From contig JAJTUP010000115.1 of the NCBI GenBank assembly GCA_021399435.1, positions 1 through 64,000 on the forward strand: a stretch of 64,000 nt of DNA, given 5' to 3'. A program made the position numbers and the translations under genes. This DNA is from Diaporthe sp. PMI_573. Lineage: Eukaryota > Ascomycota > Sordariomycetes > Diaporthales > Diaporthaceae. Within the stretch, counting starts at the first letter, position 1, and each line of letters starts with the position of its first letter. This document shows, one piece after another, positions 31,591 through 43,112 of the stretch. Below the pieces are notes generated by a model. That model was given only the letters and a program-made list of their open reading frames with translations, had not been told where the DNA came from and did not search any database.

Positions 31591-32723
31591 TAGGGATCAA
31601 TTTCCACAATACCAGCCCTGACACTATATTCGCATACATACTCGGCCTAGACCCTAACAACGGTAACCAAGTCTTCTAGCAAACCAACTTGGGTTCTTTT
31701 TACTACCCTAAATACCTTTCAGCATCTAATGGGAGCCTCTCCGGGATAGACTCGAAAGCGAATAACTTGATAATCACCATCCCACCTAATACCAATACGC
31801 CCGTCACTCTGAAGTCGTATTTTAACTCGGGCCGCATCTACTTTGCCACTCAAGAAATTCAATTTTTTATAGATAGCTCGAATCGCCTAGTGGAGCCATC
31901 TCCGGTTTCGGACTCAGACCCTAACTATGGGGTAAAATGGGGTATTACTGAACTCACGTGGTCAAGCAGTGGACTTATTACAGATTTATCGTATGTTGAT
32001 CAAGTTGGCCTACCGATAGGTCTATCGGTCCAGACAGAGGATGGAATGGAGCTGAAAAGCCCTGGGCTACAATCGGACGCGGTCGAAACTATCTGCAACC
32101 AGCTAAAGGATATAGACCCGGCTTGGGGTTCCATGTGTGTATATGATGAGTCTGGAAATGCCTTGCGTGCATTAGCACCGCAAATCTGGCTTGCTCACAA
32201 CCCCTGCAGCAACCTGCGAGGATACTACGACCCATATATCCAAAAGGTGTGGGACAAGTACTCGGAGGCTAATCTAACAGTCGATACCCAGATCCATGAT
32301 GACGGCCCGATGGTAACCTGTCAGGTGGACGACAGTGAGCTGCTGTGCGCCCAAGATGACGGAAACAATTTTCGATACCAGAAGCCAACTACGATGGATA
32401 TTTTCAGATGCAGTGGAGGGCCATTCACAACTCAGGCTCAGAATGAGCAACACATGCGGACATGGCCGCGTCTCTGTGCAGCCTTTGTGCGTTCAACACT
32501 ACTTCTGGATGATGGCGATGTGACTCCGGGCCTTAGAAGCTCGTCCTTTTATGCAGCAGATATTACCCACCAGTTCGCTCGAGTAATACATAACAATCTC
32601 CTACCTGACGGCACAGGCGGGGCATACACATTTCCGTTTGACGATGTTGATGTCGCTGGGGAAAATGAGGCTGGACTTTTTACTGTTGACAAACCATTAT
32701 CGATTGAGATAACAGTCCGCTAG
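31590..32723 (+). pseudogene. GH64 beta-1,3-glucanase, 5' end replaced by hAT
   Basis: Glycoside hydrolase family 64 (thaumatin-like fold) cleaves beta-1,3-glucan. The frame enters at about GINFHNTSPDTIFAYILGLD, the usual start of the mature domain, with no signal peptide because hAT sequence precedes it. A TAG at 31677-31679 interrupts the frame, where Gln or Leu would be expected (NQVF-stop-QTNLGSFYYP). Downstream the domain is complete: WGITELTWSSSGLITDLSYV with DQVGLPIG, the region carrying the conserved catalytic Glu and Asp, then FRYQKPTTMDIFRCSGGPF, ending at TAG 32721-32723. Confidence 0.85.
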
Positions 32724-33333
32724 GATTGTATATGTAGACTAGATGCTGGCCGCTGTTGAACTTGGCCTTTTTTATGCCGTTGTAAACACATCACATCCAA
32801 AACTTGTTCCGTTTCCTAACGCTTTGCTATTTTGTCCTGCCAAGTCCTAAAACATCATACAAGTAGAAGATGACTCAGCGGCGTTATCTTAGTAATAATA
32901 CAGTTCCTTCTTTTCATTCTAAATCACGAAAAAAATCCTTATTCTTCTCTCTTCCCCACTCCCCGCGAGAGTTGTAACCCGAGCCCTCTCCTGTACTGCA
33001 TGTTTTCGTCCGATGCGCAAAGAATCTGACAAGATGGCGGACGAGGTATGTATAAAGTTCAATTGGAACAACTCAACCCCCCCTCCCCTGTCGGTTTTGC
33101 ACTCAAAACTGCGTTTGCTCAATTCCCATGCCTCCGCCGTCGACAGCCTCTCCACCATCCATCCACCGGTGTTGCTACAGCCCGTCTTCGGGTTTGATCC
33201 ATGTTCCGCTTTACCCGGATCATGCAAGATCATGACTAATGCATCATAATATATAGCGCGAGAGGTGTGTTTTTCTTCGACTGGGTGTAAACCCGCCACG
33301 CCTGTGCCAGAAGCAACTGAAAACCCCAACAGG
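32724..33333. other. Intergenic, possible 5' leader of the 14-3-3 gene
   Basis: No recognised gene. The usual 14-3-3 N-terminal residues before the ARLCEQA helix are not in frame upstream of 33334. A short first exon could therefore lie here, with an acceptor at AACAG just before ATG 33334. Confidence 0.4.
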
Positions 33334-34205
33334 ATGACTTTCCACGCTCGACTATGTGAACAGGCCGATCGTTATGATGAGATGGCCTCCATTATGATAG
33401 CCTATGCCAAGCTCGGCGGTCAGTTGAACGTCGACGAGCGCGACCTGCTATCCGTGGCCTGTAAGAATGTCGTTAGTGCTCGACGTAACTCCTGGCGCAC
33501 GATACAATCCATTGAGCAAAAGGAGGCTTCCAATGGGTCTGAGAAGCACATCTCAATAATTAGAGAGTATCGCTCTAGGATCGAGCTAGAGATCGAGAAC
33601 ATGTGCCAGGAAGTATTCGATATACTGGATAGCTCTCTCATCCCTGAGGCGGACTCTAGCGACTCCAATATCTTCTATCACAAGATGTAAGTCTGGCTTC
33701 ACCAAAACCCTGTAAAATATACCATGGTCACTAGCTAATCGCCCTCCGCACAAACAGGAAAGGTGACTATCACCGTTACCTTGCTGAATTTGCCACGGGT
33801 GAGAAGCGCAATAACGCTACCATTGCTGCCCACAAGGCTTACAAGGTGAGAGTTTGCACATCGATGATTCAGGTGTGCTGTCCACTCACGACCCTATTTC
33901 AGAATGCCACCGCCGTCGCACATGCCGAATTAACCCCTAGTCACCCTATCCGCCTTGGACTGGCCCTCAATTACTCTGTGTTCAACTATGAGATTCTGGA
34001 CTGCCCAGACCGCGCCTGCCGACTCACCAAACAGGCCTTGGACGATACCAATGCCGAGATGTACCCTCTGTCTGAGGAGTCCTACCGGGACAGCAACCTT
34101 GTTACAAAGCTTCTCCGGGACAACCTCGCCCTGTGGACCTTGTCCGACAATGGCGAGGATGTGGCCGCAGGCACTTCCAAGGATTGCAAACAGAAGCAGG
34201 ACTGA
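33334..34205 (+). CDS. Divergent 14-3-3 protein, 247 aa, three exons
   Basis: 14-3-3 proteins are dimeric phosphoserine/threonine-binding adaptors. Exons 33334-33686, 33758-33846 and 33904-34205 join in one frame (introns GTAAGT...ACAG and GTGAGA...TCAG). Signatures: [75 protein letters not shown]. The phosphate-binding set is kept: Lys in CKNVV, Arg in SARR, and the Arg-Tyr of HRYLAEF. Differences from the very conserved fungal housekeeping 14-3-3 are many (for example a Cys in SVACKNVV where Tyr is usual), which suggests a relaxed paralogue. The N-terminus is about 8-10 residues shorter than usual unless an upstream exon exists. Confidence 0.85.
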
Positions 34206-34667
34206 GATTTGGTGCACCAGCTCTTCACAGAGACTTTTGCTGCCCACCTTTGGCGCCTCGAATCCTACAACTAGTTGGCTTGTGGTTGAGTGGAAGGGCA
34301 TCTTATTATATTTGTCAATTCGAACCAAGTTCCCCTGTATTTTCTTTTCGTGGGATCTCCATGACCAATATATCGTCGACAAGTCCGCGAACAGTGGTCC
34401 CATGCTTATTCACTCTCAAAAGGTGCTTTTCCAGCTTCCTCTCTATGACTTTCGGCGGCCCTGCCGTGGGTTGAATCGAAAGACGCAGATGCTCCGAGTT
34501 TAAGACTGGCCGCTCCTGGGATAATCTCGGAAAACAATTTGTTGGCGGCACGGGAGGATGAAGAACGTGTAATGACAAAAGGAAAGAAGATACCGCAGAG
34601 GAACACTAGGAAGGCGTAATGATGTGATAAGATCAAAGTGTGACGAGCATTAGATCCTCATCACGCG
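34206..34667. other. Intergenic, nothing recognised
   Basis: Downstream flank of the 14-3-3 gene; open frames here have no domain signature. Confidence 0.4.
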
Positions 34668-35480
34668 GTGGTCTTGGAGGTGCTCCTAGCCTTCTGCCTG
34701 GAAAATCACCTCGATAAGCGCGTCGACCCTACCAAGTCCGTTCACACACCTAATGATTGGTATATCGTTAAGTGTGATGAATACAACATGTACTTCGGCT
34801 TCGACAATTCCGTACATGGCGCTGCCAAACATATAAACAGCCCTCAGCATGGCAAGATGCCGATGAAGCATGATCTTGCAATTGAGGTGTGCGGCTTTCT
34901 CGTCAAACATTGTACGGACGAACTCGCAGAAAAGAATAACGATGTCTTCGCAAAAGAGATAGAAAAAGGTTACCAGGTGTTGAAGCCGAAAAGGCTTTCT
35001 CGAAACAGCCAGGCAAAGCCCCGCGGGGTAAAGCCTCCTGATCATACCGTCCTACCCGGAGCAGACTGTGGGCTGAACGATGAGGGGCCCGAGGATCTGA
35101 CTGCAGGTGTTGAATCTACTCGGCAACCATCTGATTGTATAATCATTCCTGCTGCAGGATCCTCAGAAGCGGAATCGGCTACGAACTCGGATGATGCCTG
35201 CGGAGATGATGGTGGAGACGTAGATGCTTCGCCTTCTGTCGCTGATTACAGTGCATCGGTGCCGAATCCCGGGCAAATCAGCATGGAGAAGCAAGGTGAA
35301 GATCGCGTGGCCAGCGTTATCGCGCTAGATCATTGCTGTGAAAATGAGGGTGTCCTTGGCAGTGTTAGAGAAAAACCTGGAAATTCCGTTGGGGATGCTC
35401 TTAATGAGGACGCCGTGGACAATTACAAGCGGTTCGATGCTCTCCAATCGCAGATGAGAAGCAAAGCCGGCAGTCGCTGA
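34668..35480 (+). pseudogene. Fragment of a fungal zinc-finger-like unknown protein
   Basis: The open frame has no start codon before MYFGFDNSVHG. The segment WYIVKCDEYNMYFGFDNSVH and HGAAKHINSPQHGKM contains one spaced Cys and several His in an order seen in fungal hypothetical proteins with a degenerate C2H2-like motif (VKC...HF...GAAKH...QHG). The remainder is acidic and Ser-rich, likely disordered. It is probably the 3' part of a larger gene. Function unknown. Confidence 0.45.
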
Positions 35481-35694
35481 TGATCATTATTTCCCAGGCC
35501 GGTTTTGGATGGGAACGTCTCGACCACGACCAAAAGTTCGCTATGTCGCTAGCTCTCTTAAACCATAGCCTCATGTCAAAATACCACTATAGACTGTTGA
35601 CTTCCGCTCTACAATCGATCCTAGTATCTCTGGCCAATACTCTGTTCGACTCGAGCAACGACAACGTCATTTCCCAGGACAACAAGACCTTGCG

Positions 35695-36450
35695 GAGTCG
35701 GCATGGGAGACTCGTGCTTGGGTGTGGCAAGAGGAGATCATGTCCACACGGCAAGTTGTCTTTGGCAACAAAATACTGCAGTTCAGGTGCAGCAAAGGAA
35801 CTCGTTTAGAGGAGGGACGACTCCAGTCTAACCCATTCGTGGATTTGGAACCATCTATGTGGTTCTGGTTCAACGCCATACATAATTACTCGTCGAGGGC
35901 GCTTACAGAGGCCTCGGACAGACTTAAAGCAATAGCCGGCCCGGCCAAGTTCATCGAAAGCCGCAAAATTGCGGAAGGAAAGCCAGAAAATTATCTTGTG
36001 GGGCTGTGGCAAAATGATGACTTCGAATGGCAACTCCGTTGGGTATGCATTGAACCGACATTGTCACTCACCGAATTGATGGGATTCTTGCGGGATAGGA
36101 AGAAATACATTGCACCCTCCTGGAGTTGGGCGTCTCGAAATACGACCGTCGATTGCCTCGTGAACGGTACTCACACTACGATTCGAGTCATCAGAACGGA
36201 CTTGCAACCCTCTCACAAAAATGCCATGGGCGCATTCGGCTCGTCGATTACCCTCTCTGGAAAGTTCCGACCCATACCATTGAAGCTAGAGAGCGCCCGA
36301 GCCCAGCTTTTAGAGCGGCTTCAATTGGCGGTGGCTGAGACTCAGGTGGCTGCTGTCGTGGATCATCTGAACAGCGTGGAAGGCGAATATCTCAAGCATG
36401 GTCAACAGATAAACTCTGCTTTCTGTTCAATTTCCAGCTTTGAGGAATAG
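35695..36450 (+). pseudogene. HET-type protein, C-terminal region only
   Basis: The plus frame SAWETRAWVWQEEIMSTRQV then VFGNKILQFRCSKG matches the region that follows the HET domain in fungal heterokaryon-incompatibility-type proteins. Further matches are YSSRALTEASDRLKAIAGPA, YLVGLWQNDDFEWQLRWVC and the hallmark YIAPSWSWASR. The HET domain itself is not found upstream, so this is a 5'-truncated remnant. It ends at TAG 36448-36450. Confidence 0.75.
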
Positions 36451-37494
36451 TAACCTATGTACTAGACATTGTACTAAAAATATCTATAAGAATCAAGTTT
36501 TGTCTGGAATGACAACATGATCTGTTTCAATGCGGTTGAAAAGGATTGTATGACTCCTCATTGTTTTCAATCAGACTCCCTATCGTCGTAGAAACCCTTC
36601 CTACCTTCCTTTGATCTGAGGTCATGTGCTTGCTCACAATTGAAGAACTATTTGCGATGAGGCCTCCGTCTTAAATTTGTATAAAGGGTGCCCGAGTGCT
36701 CCCACTCTACCTGGACTGCTTTAGTCCTTTAAAGGACAAATGATTGAGCCATGCTGTGCCTTCTGAATATGAGCTGCTTCACTTATTTGCGTAGACGTCC
36801 TTCCCAACATTCTTCTTCAACAACGCAGAATAATATTTACAAAGAGAACCCAGAAGCAGATGAGCGTCGGCTTCGCAAGCTTCTGTTCGGACCGAGGCTT
36901 GCACAGAGTACGCACGGAGTGGACCGCACTCAGGGAATGCAGGGCGAAGGAACGAGAATTTCCGGAACACTTCATTCATCGTGTATCGAATTATCTTTGA
37001 CCGGTCTCCATGAAGCTCCGCCACAATATAGCGTTGATAACCCTTACCCATGTGTTATTTGAACGCGAAATTGTTATCGCCAAAAGGTTGCGCTTGGCGC
37101 CTGTCAGGAACCAATACTGGGCTAATACGCGAGGAAGGCTTATTCGAACCGGAAAAGGCAACGCTGCGTTTCCGCGGAGGGGGCGCTTCGCGGGCGCGCA
37201 CTAAGAGGGGAAGAACCTCCACAGGAAAGGAAAAAGAAAGATCAAGTTCAGTTGTACCTTACTCTTCGAATATACTGCTTTGGCGCTGCTCCTACTGCCA
37301 CATTCCTAGTCACTCTGCTTGTATTCACCACCCTTACAGCGCCCCCGAATCACTGTACTCTCTCAGGATGCAACACAGACAAAGAAACAGCAGACAACAA
37401 CGATAGATCGGTTGTATTTCTTCCATTTAGGTGCAATCTTTTGATAGTTAGGCAATCTTATTCTGGAACGACGGGCTGAAAGTAATGAATACTC
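36451..37494. other. Interval without supported genes
   Basis: Short overlapping frames on both strands; none has a recognisable domain or convincing splice structure. Confidence 0.4.
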
Positions 37495-38070
37495 TCAAAG
37501 AATCTGTCGTAGGCGTACTAAAATAGGTACTCGTTTGTCAAAAGCATGTGAACCAAATGGGAATTTAGCAACGGGATCCGACAGCTCCACATCCGAGATT
37601 TTTAAAATCTCAGCCACAGTACAGAGGATTGTATGTTTTGCTAGGCTCTCTCCGGGGCATCTCGAGGCCCCTCCACCAAACGGGAACCAGTTTTCAGCCA
37701 GCCCCGCCTTCTTCCTCTGATCACCGAGGAACCTTTCCGCCCAAAACGCTTCGACTGGATGCTTTTTTACTCGACCAGGTACATCAGTTGCATTCCAAAA
37801 GGAACTATTGAGGCTCCCGAGCCAGTTGGAAAACATTACCGGTGTGTGTCCCTGCAGAGAGTTCATCCTCCGAGTCATCGTCGACTGACCTCCAAAAAGG
37901 TAGTGGGGGCATGTGGAAACTTGGAAGGCCTGAAACCAACTGTAACCCTCGGAGGACCCGGAATTTGGGAAGAGCTGCGGCCTCTTCTTTGTTTCAGGAC
38001 AGCAAGCCAGTGAATATATGTACTCTGCACGAGCTTCTGGGCCCGAGAATTCAACAATTACAAAGTACAA
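37495..38070 (-). pseudogene. Cytochrome P450, C-terminal fragment
   Basis: The last 130 or so residues contain the haem-binding signature FPFGGGASRCPGESLAKH and the preceding FWAERFLGD segment (usual ERF/PERW region), ending FDKRVPILVRLRQIL. The I-helix and ExxR regions are not identifiable in adjacent sequence, and the first 60 codons of the frame are unlike a P450. It is therefore a truncated pseudogene, on the minus strand. Confidence 0.8.
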
Positions 38071-39879
38071 TTAGCGGACTGGATCTCGAAGACCAAGTGG
38101 GGGGGAAGCGAGAGTACGTCCTTTCGTTGGTTTTTACGGGGGTCGGCCCTTGGTAAGAGATCGGAGATCGTATTTTCAAAAACGGAGGCTGTACCCGCAA
38201 ATCTGACTAGGCAGCCCTGCAGCTCGATACTTTATTGGTCAAACTCGTATCTTGGCAAAGCAAGCTGCTGCCGGCTGTCAGGTACATCCGCAGCGCCATT
38301 ATCCCCATTCCCATTGTTGCCACGACATATTGGGCACGTTTGGTGCTCTTGCAGCTACGAAACTACGCATCCGCCGTGGAATCAGTGCTTCCAAATGGTG
38401 CACTCTGCCTTTGCGCTATTCCCCATCATCTAGCTGTCCAACTTCCTCTTTTCATGCTTCTCGATGGCCGAAAAACCAACGCCTACGGCACTATTCTCGC
38501 GTGCTACGGTTCCCTACTAGGTCAATATGGATAAGCCGTGGTTTCTCGATGATTCGGTATAGGTTGACTTCAGTAGCCGTTCCTACCATAGCCATGCATA
38601 AAACTGCGGTAGAAGGCGGGGTATCATGTGAACTGGAACAGGATTGAGCATGAAGGTGAGCTTGTTCATTGATTTCTTCAACAGCGGAATCGGCATTCAG
38701 GAGGCTCAAGCAGGAGCCCATTGTAGATAAACGGGAGGAAAAGCGTAGTAATGATCAATCAAGGACGACCCTTGCCCTAATGTTACTTCTTGTGTTTCGT
38801 GATTCCAAGCCGGTCAAAGGCAATCCATGCGAAATTTGTTAAAAGTTTCGAGAAATTTACAGTTTTCAAAAAGTTGAAATTGTCTTCATAAGGATACCTG
38901 GATCTTGTATCAGCTTCCTTAAATAAGGAAGCTAGAAGAGATCTTCTGGATGCTCCAAGCGATCCTGTCATGGCAATCGAATCTGCAGCTGCGGTTAGAT
39001 AAGGACTCCTCCCCTTCAGACAGCCACTTTTTTATTTTCTAGAATGCGTGTGGAAGACCCATGGCATCTTCGTGAGCTCAGTCCGAAAGACAGATGACAG
39101 GCTACCGTATTGCTTCTGCGGTTGACCCGGACACAACACCTCCATCACAAACCTCTGCTATTTCACTTAAAGTGTGCTCCTCGGAACGCCCCAATGTGAG
39201 GAGGCCTCCCGTGCGCCGGCGCCGGCTGACATCGCCTCGAGCGCTTCCTGAACGTCATCTTCGGTGTATTCCTTCATAAATGAATAATGATGATGTGTGC
39301 AAAGTTTGAGGGCGAGAAAAAATTCTCTCGAAAAGAAAACGTGAGATACGTGTAGGTGTGGGCCTGACGCGGTCGCGGGTGTGGAGTGGGCCGAATGGGG
39401 GGGTGGGCCGAATGTGCAGCAACCGACTTATCACAGCCCAGGGAAAGATTACTCTCGAGCATAGGACGAAATGCATTTCGACCCAGACATATCCATAAGC
39501 ACTGGTATTCATAAGCACTGGTCTTCAGCCCGACCAGCAATCTAACCCTCAAACCTTTCGAAAGCGAAGGCCCCGCCTGAATTATTCGCAACATCCTTAA
39601 GCAAATCAACCAGTGGCACCTGCTGTGCTGAGCATTTTACCTCTAAACCATCGTCTTTCTGTCAACTTTGCGCACAATATATTCCATCTCACAGGAGCGA
39701 TCAAAAGCTCATGATTTACGAAAAAGGCTTCTTTATCTCTGCAAGATCGTTCTAGACCATAGCTCTCGCTCTAGTACCTGCCAATTTCTTGATTCCTTTC
39801 CCAAACTACAAAAATTCTGGCTATTTTTCGATGACCTGGCCCGGCTCTTGCCAGCAGGGAGGCAGCTGCACGGACATAC
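38071..39879. other. Gene-poor interval
   Basis: Contains a short perfect inverted repeat (AGCTTCCTT/AAGGAAGCT) near 38910-38931 and a small minus-strand frame (38783-38971) of doubtful status. No recognised genes. Confidence 0.4.
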
Positions 39880-40167
39880 TTAAACTTCTTTCAATCTGTC
39901 ATTACCTTCTGCCTTTTCTGCCGTCCAATCATAGAAAGGTCGTAATAGATCGGCAAGAGACTTTGTGAAAGCGCTCATGCCGCCTTTCAAAGTCAGGATT
40001 ATCTGTTCAATTTGATCGATTCTGTCTATTAACCGGTCCATTTTGTGGCATGCCTCCCTCGTATAATTTTCAATGTTTTCAAGCGATTGCTCGAATTGGC
40101 GTAGTCGTGTTGTGTTATGAACCAACAGGCGTGGCACCCAAGGGACCCGTTTCGATGACCCCGGCAA
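39880..40167 (-). CDS. Small helical/coiled-coil ORF, 95 aa
   Basis: ATG near 40167. The predicted protein is strongly helical (FEQSLENIENYTREACHKMD; RLIDRIDQIEQIILTLKGGM; ADLLRPFYDWTAEKA), with heptad-like spacing that is unlikely in a random frame. No family is recognised. It may be one exon of a larger gene, since the first 20 residues look unlike the rest. Confidence 0.35.
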   Translation of the reverse strand: MPGSSKRVPWVPRLLVHNTTRLRQFEQSLENIENYTREACHKMDRLIDRIDQIEQIILTLKGGMSAFTKSLADLLRPFYDWTAEKAEGNDRLKEV

Positions 40168-41983
40168 TCAGAATCAGATGCCACGACGCAACCCCGCAGG
40201 CACTTGAGGGCGAAGTCAGCAAGGCATGCCAAAGCCAGGGTTAGGGTCAGGGACCCACTGACCAGGGTGGACCGACAGGACCGACGGCGGTCCTGTCGAC
40301 TACAGGGGAGGACCGCAACAGTCGCTCGCGATCCCAGCGGTCCAACACCCAGGACGGATGAAGAGTCAGAACATATAAGGACATGGTCATCACCACAGTA
40401 GATAGCTTTCATAGAACAGACTCTTCAGTCGTCAATCTAAGTATTCAGTCCAACAACTGGATAGCCTCACAGCTAGTGATCATACTCGAAGAATCATCGT
40501 GTCTTACACTGCACAGTCAAGTATCACCTCTACGCCGTATTGCTAACATAAACCCTACAGGTTACCTACTGAACCCCACAAAGGTTTAGTGTGATCATTA
40601 CATGTTGCCTCACCGCCATGGGCGGGACTTGAGAGTATATTAGATTTGGTCGTTGGCCAGGAGTATGTTTAAATAGCTTACTCCAATTCGGCGCCTGCGG
40701 GCAGCGGTTGAGTATCCCAGAGGTCTTTCGTATCTGAATCGTAGTTCTGTGCCCACCAATCATTTTCCAAAAGTGGAGTTAAGTCATATGACTGTTTAGA
40801 ATTGTCCATATCGATTGAATTTCAGATGTGTAATGATGATTTCAAGATATTTAGTACTAGGACTTGAATTATGTTTATCGTTTAGGTTTCGCCTTGAATA
40901 TGGCAGATAACATGGGTTCCTTACTCCCGTATTTATAACTATATGTGTTAGTTTTCATTACTCAATTTCTTAAACCTTGAATGGCTATGCTTTGCCCTAA
41001 CTCATGCTGCAACATAAACCTTAAGAGGTATTTTCTAAATATATCTCGTTCTTTAGTATTTCTTTCCTTGTGCCACCATTAAAGACACAATGGATGTGCA
41101 AGGGATTCAGATTTGTGGCTTATGTGTTGTTGGAGGCTATGCTCTTAACATCTCTGTTCCCGATTCATCCTGATACAGAGGACTAGCTACACCCAAGTGA
41201 CCTACTCTAAGTGTTTCAGGTTGTTTACTATGGCCGTATATTTAGGCCTAGTCTAGAATGCAGTATATGACTATTATGTCTGAGTGGACTTCTTTAGAAG
41301 TCTTTTAGTAAAGCTAGTAAAAAAATAAGTAGATGTAAAAGTACAGTACTACCTTCATCTCATTATTTTGGAATTCAGGCTTGTTTATACTGTAGTTGAC
41401 AAAAAGGTACTCAAGATTGACCTCAGCCCGCAGAGTAGATACAAAGCTGCGAGCTGTGCAATTAGGGTATTTGTAGAAGTACATTAAGACTGCAACAGGG
41501 AGGAGATGAATATTCTAGAGATCTATAAAGTTATAGGTGGGGCTAATTATGAGTTCAGGCAAGGTGCAAGCATAATCGTCTTACTGTTTCTTTAAAACCA
41601 TTAATACTTGAATCCTATAAGTTAGTTATCCGGAACCCTACTCCTAAACACAAATTATATAGTGTCAAGAGGTCAGGGGAAGATGCTGGGCAAAGATTGC
41701 TTGAGGGCAGATCAGGATCTGAACATTCCGTGCTATGTTACGATTTGATACCTAACTACATTGTGATTCCAGTGCGTCTAACCACCCATCTTATAACCTG
41801 ACCTGCCCATCCTTCATGGATCTCGATGCACGCTGGCCTGAGCGAGGCTCAGCCCTGACTTGGGCGCCATATGGGCCTGAGCGGTGCTGCGGTGCCTTTC
41901 GCCGATACTACGGTGCCCTTCACCGGGCCTCCGACGGGCCCGAAGTGCTGCCTTCCAACAGATTATAAAAACATAATACATTA
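40168..41983. other. AT-rich, gene-empty interval
   Basis: Strongly AT-rich with stops in all frames from about 40800 to 41800. It may be an old transposon eroded by mutation, but no domain or terminal repeat was found. Confidence 0.45.
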
Positions 41984-42375
41984 ACGTGGTTGGACACCCA
42001 GCCGCGCAGGACACCTACCCGCGCACTTTTGCTAACTCTACCAATTTTAGCCAACCCCAGCACCCACCCAGGGCAAAAGGGTCAATTGAATTTGGTACCA
42101 ATTGGTGCCATCTGCTCTTAATTCCTTATTTTCAATTGATTTGGTCAATTTAAAGGTGTTGGCGTAACTGCAGTGCCAGTCTGAAGTGACTGACTTTTGG
42201 TGGGGAAATCAGCTTCCCCACCAAAATGGAGCATTTCAGACATGCAGGATCAACGTCAATAAACACCAGCCAGGTCAACTATTTGGGCGGTCCGCCGCGG
42301 ACCGCTTAAGAATGTACTATTATACACTCAGAATCTAACTGACTAGACCCTTCTACATCTTTCCCACAAGTTTTT
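41984..42375 (-). mobile_element. Fot/pogo element, 3'-terminal fragment
   Basis: 392 bp nearly identical to 61498-61888 (a one-base indel in a T run is the clear difference). It includes the TIR that starts ACGTGGTTGGACACCCAGCC next to a TA dinucleotide, the 3' untranslated part with the GCGGTCCG palindrome, and the last 20 or so transposase codons. Homology stops sharply at 42375, where the Zn(II)2Cys6 gene begins. High identity means a recent event. Confidence 0.9.
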
Positions 42376-43112
42376 AATCCGTAGGGTGGGGTCCACTGCC
42401 ACGGCCGAACCTGAATTCCTTTGCTTTCAAGTAGCTTCTCCAGGTCGCGCAGCCGGGTCATCATATCCTTCTTCTCGCGCTCAAGCTGTTGCACATACCC
42501 GCGGCGTTCTGTGCGTCCGGTAACGCGGTCCGTGACATAGCATTCGAGATTCTGCTGAGCGCAGGGCGAGCATCCATCCGGGAATTGATCGCAGCGGAGT
42601 TTCCGAACCTAGATTTCATACAGCCACGAAAAAGTCAGCCTGGATGACAACATGTATTTTGTTTGTGTTCACTGGGACGACTTCCTCCTAGAATTTTTCA
42701 TGGCTGCCCTTGCGTGCGTTTGCACGATTACTTGTAACCGTTTTCTCGGAACCAAACGCCATTTCTAAACATATAACATGCGCGGTAAGAAGAGAACGTA
42801 GCTTTTGGACGGAAACCCTGTTCATCAATATTAAGAGTGGAATGAGAGCCATGCATCTCCTCGTATCGAATGAAGAGAAAGGCAATTTCAGTGATGATGA
42901 CTCACCTTACAGCGATCGCATGCCTGGCCAGTTCGGGTATTCGATTGCAGTTTGTCTTTTACCCGTACCGAGAAATCCTCGGTGCCTCTTTCGAGACGCG
43001 GCGACTTGACCGTGGATGCGCCAGGGAAGCTGTCCTGACCAGATTCGCCCGGGCAAGCCCGCTTGCGAAGGCCTGATACCATGGTACTCAATATGACATC
43101 AGGGGCGGCCAA
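42306..43112 (-). CDS. Zn(II)2Cys6 DNA-binding protein fused to Fot transposase tail, 168 aa
   Basis: Exon 1 43112-42906 (ATG at 43112) ends ...GQACDRCK at a GTGAGT donor. Exon 2 42608-42306 begins after ATCTAG and reads VRKLRCDQFPDGCSPCAQQN. The splice rebuilds a full binuclear zinc cluster, C-x2-C-x6-C-x6-C-x2-C-x6-C, followed by a linker and a short coiled coil (GYVQQLEREKKDMMTRLRDL). At 42375 the frame passes without a break into the last codons of a Fot transposase (TCGKDVEGSSQLDSECIIVH) and its TAA. The fungal regulatory/middle homology domain is absent. The result is an open, spliced, DNA-binding-only regulator with a transposon-derived end. The 297-nt intron is long for a fungus. Confidence 0.75.

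Noticed and set aside
40225..40250. CAGGGTTAGGGTCAGGG resembling interstitial telomere repeat
   Set aside because: Only about two TTAGGG-like units; too short to support a telomeric origin.
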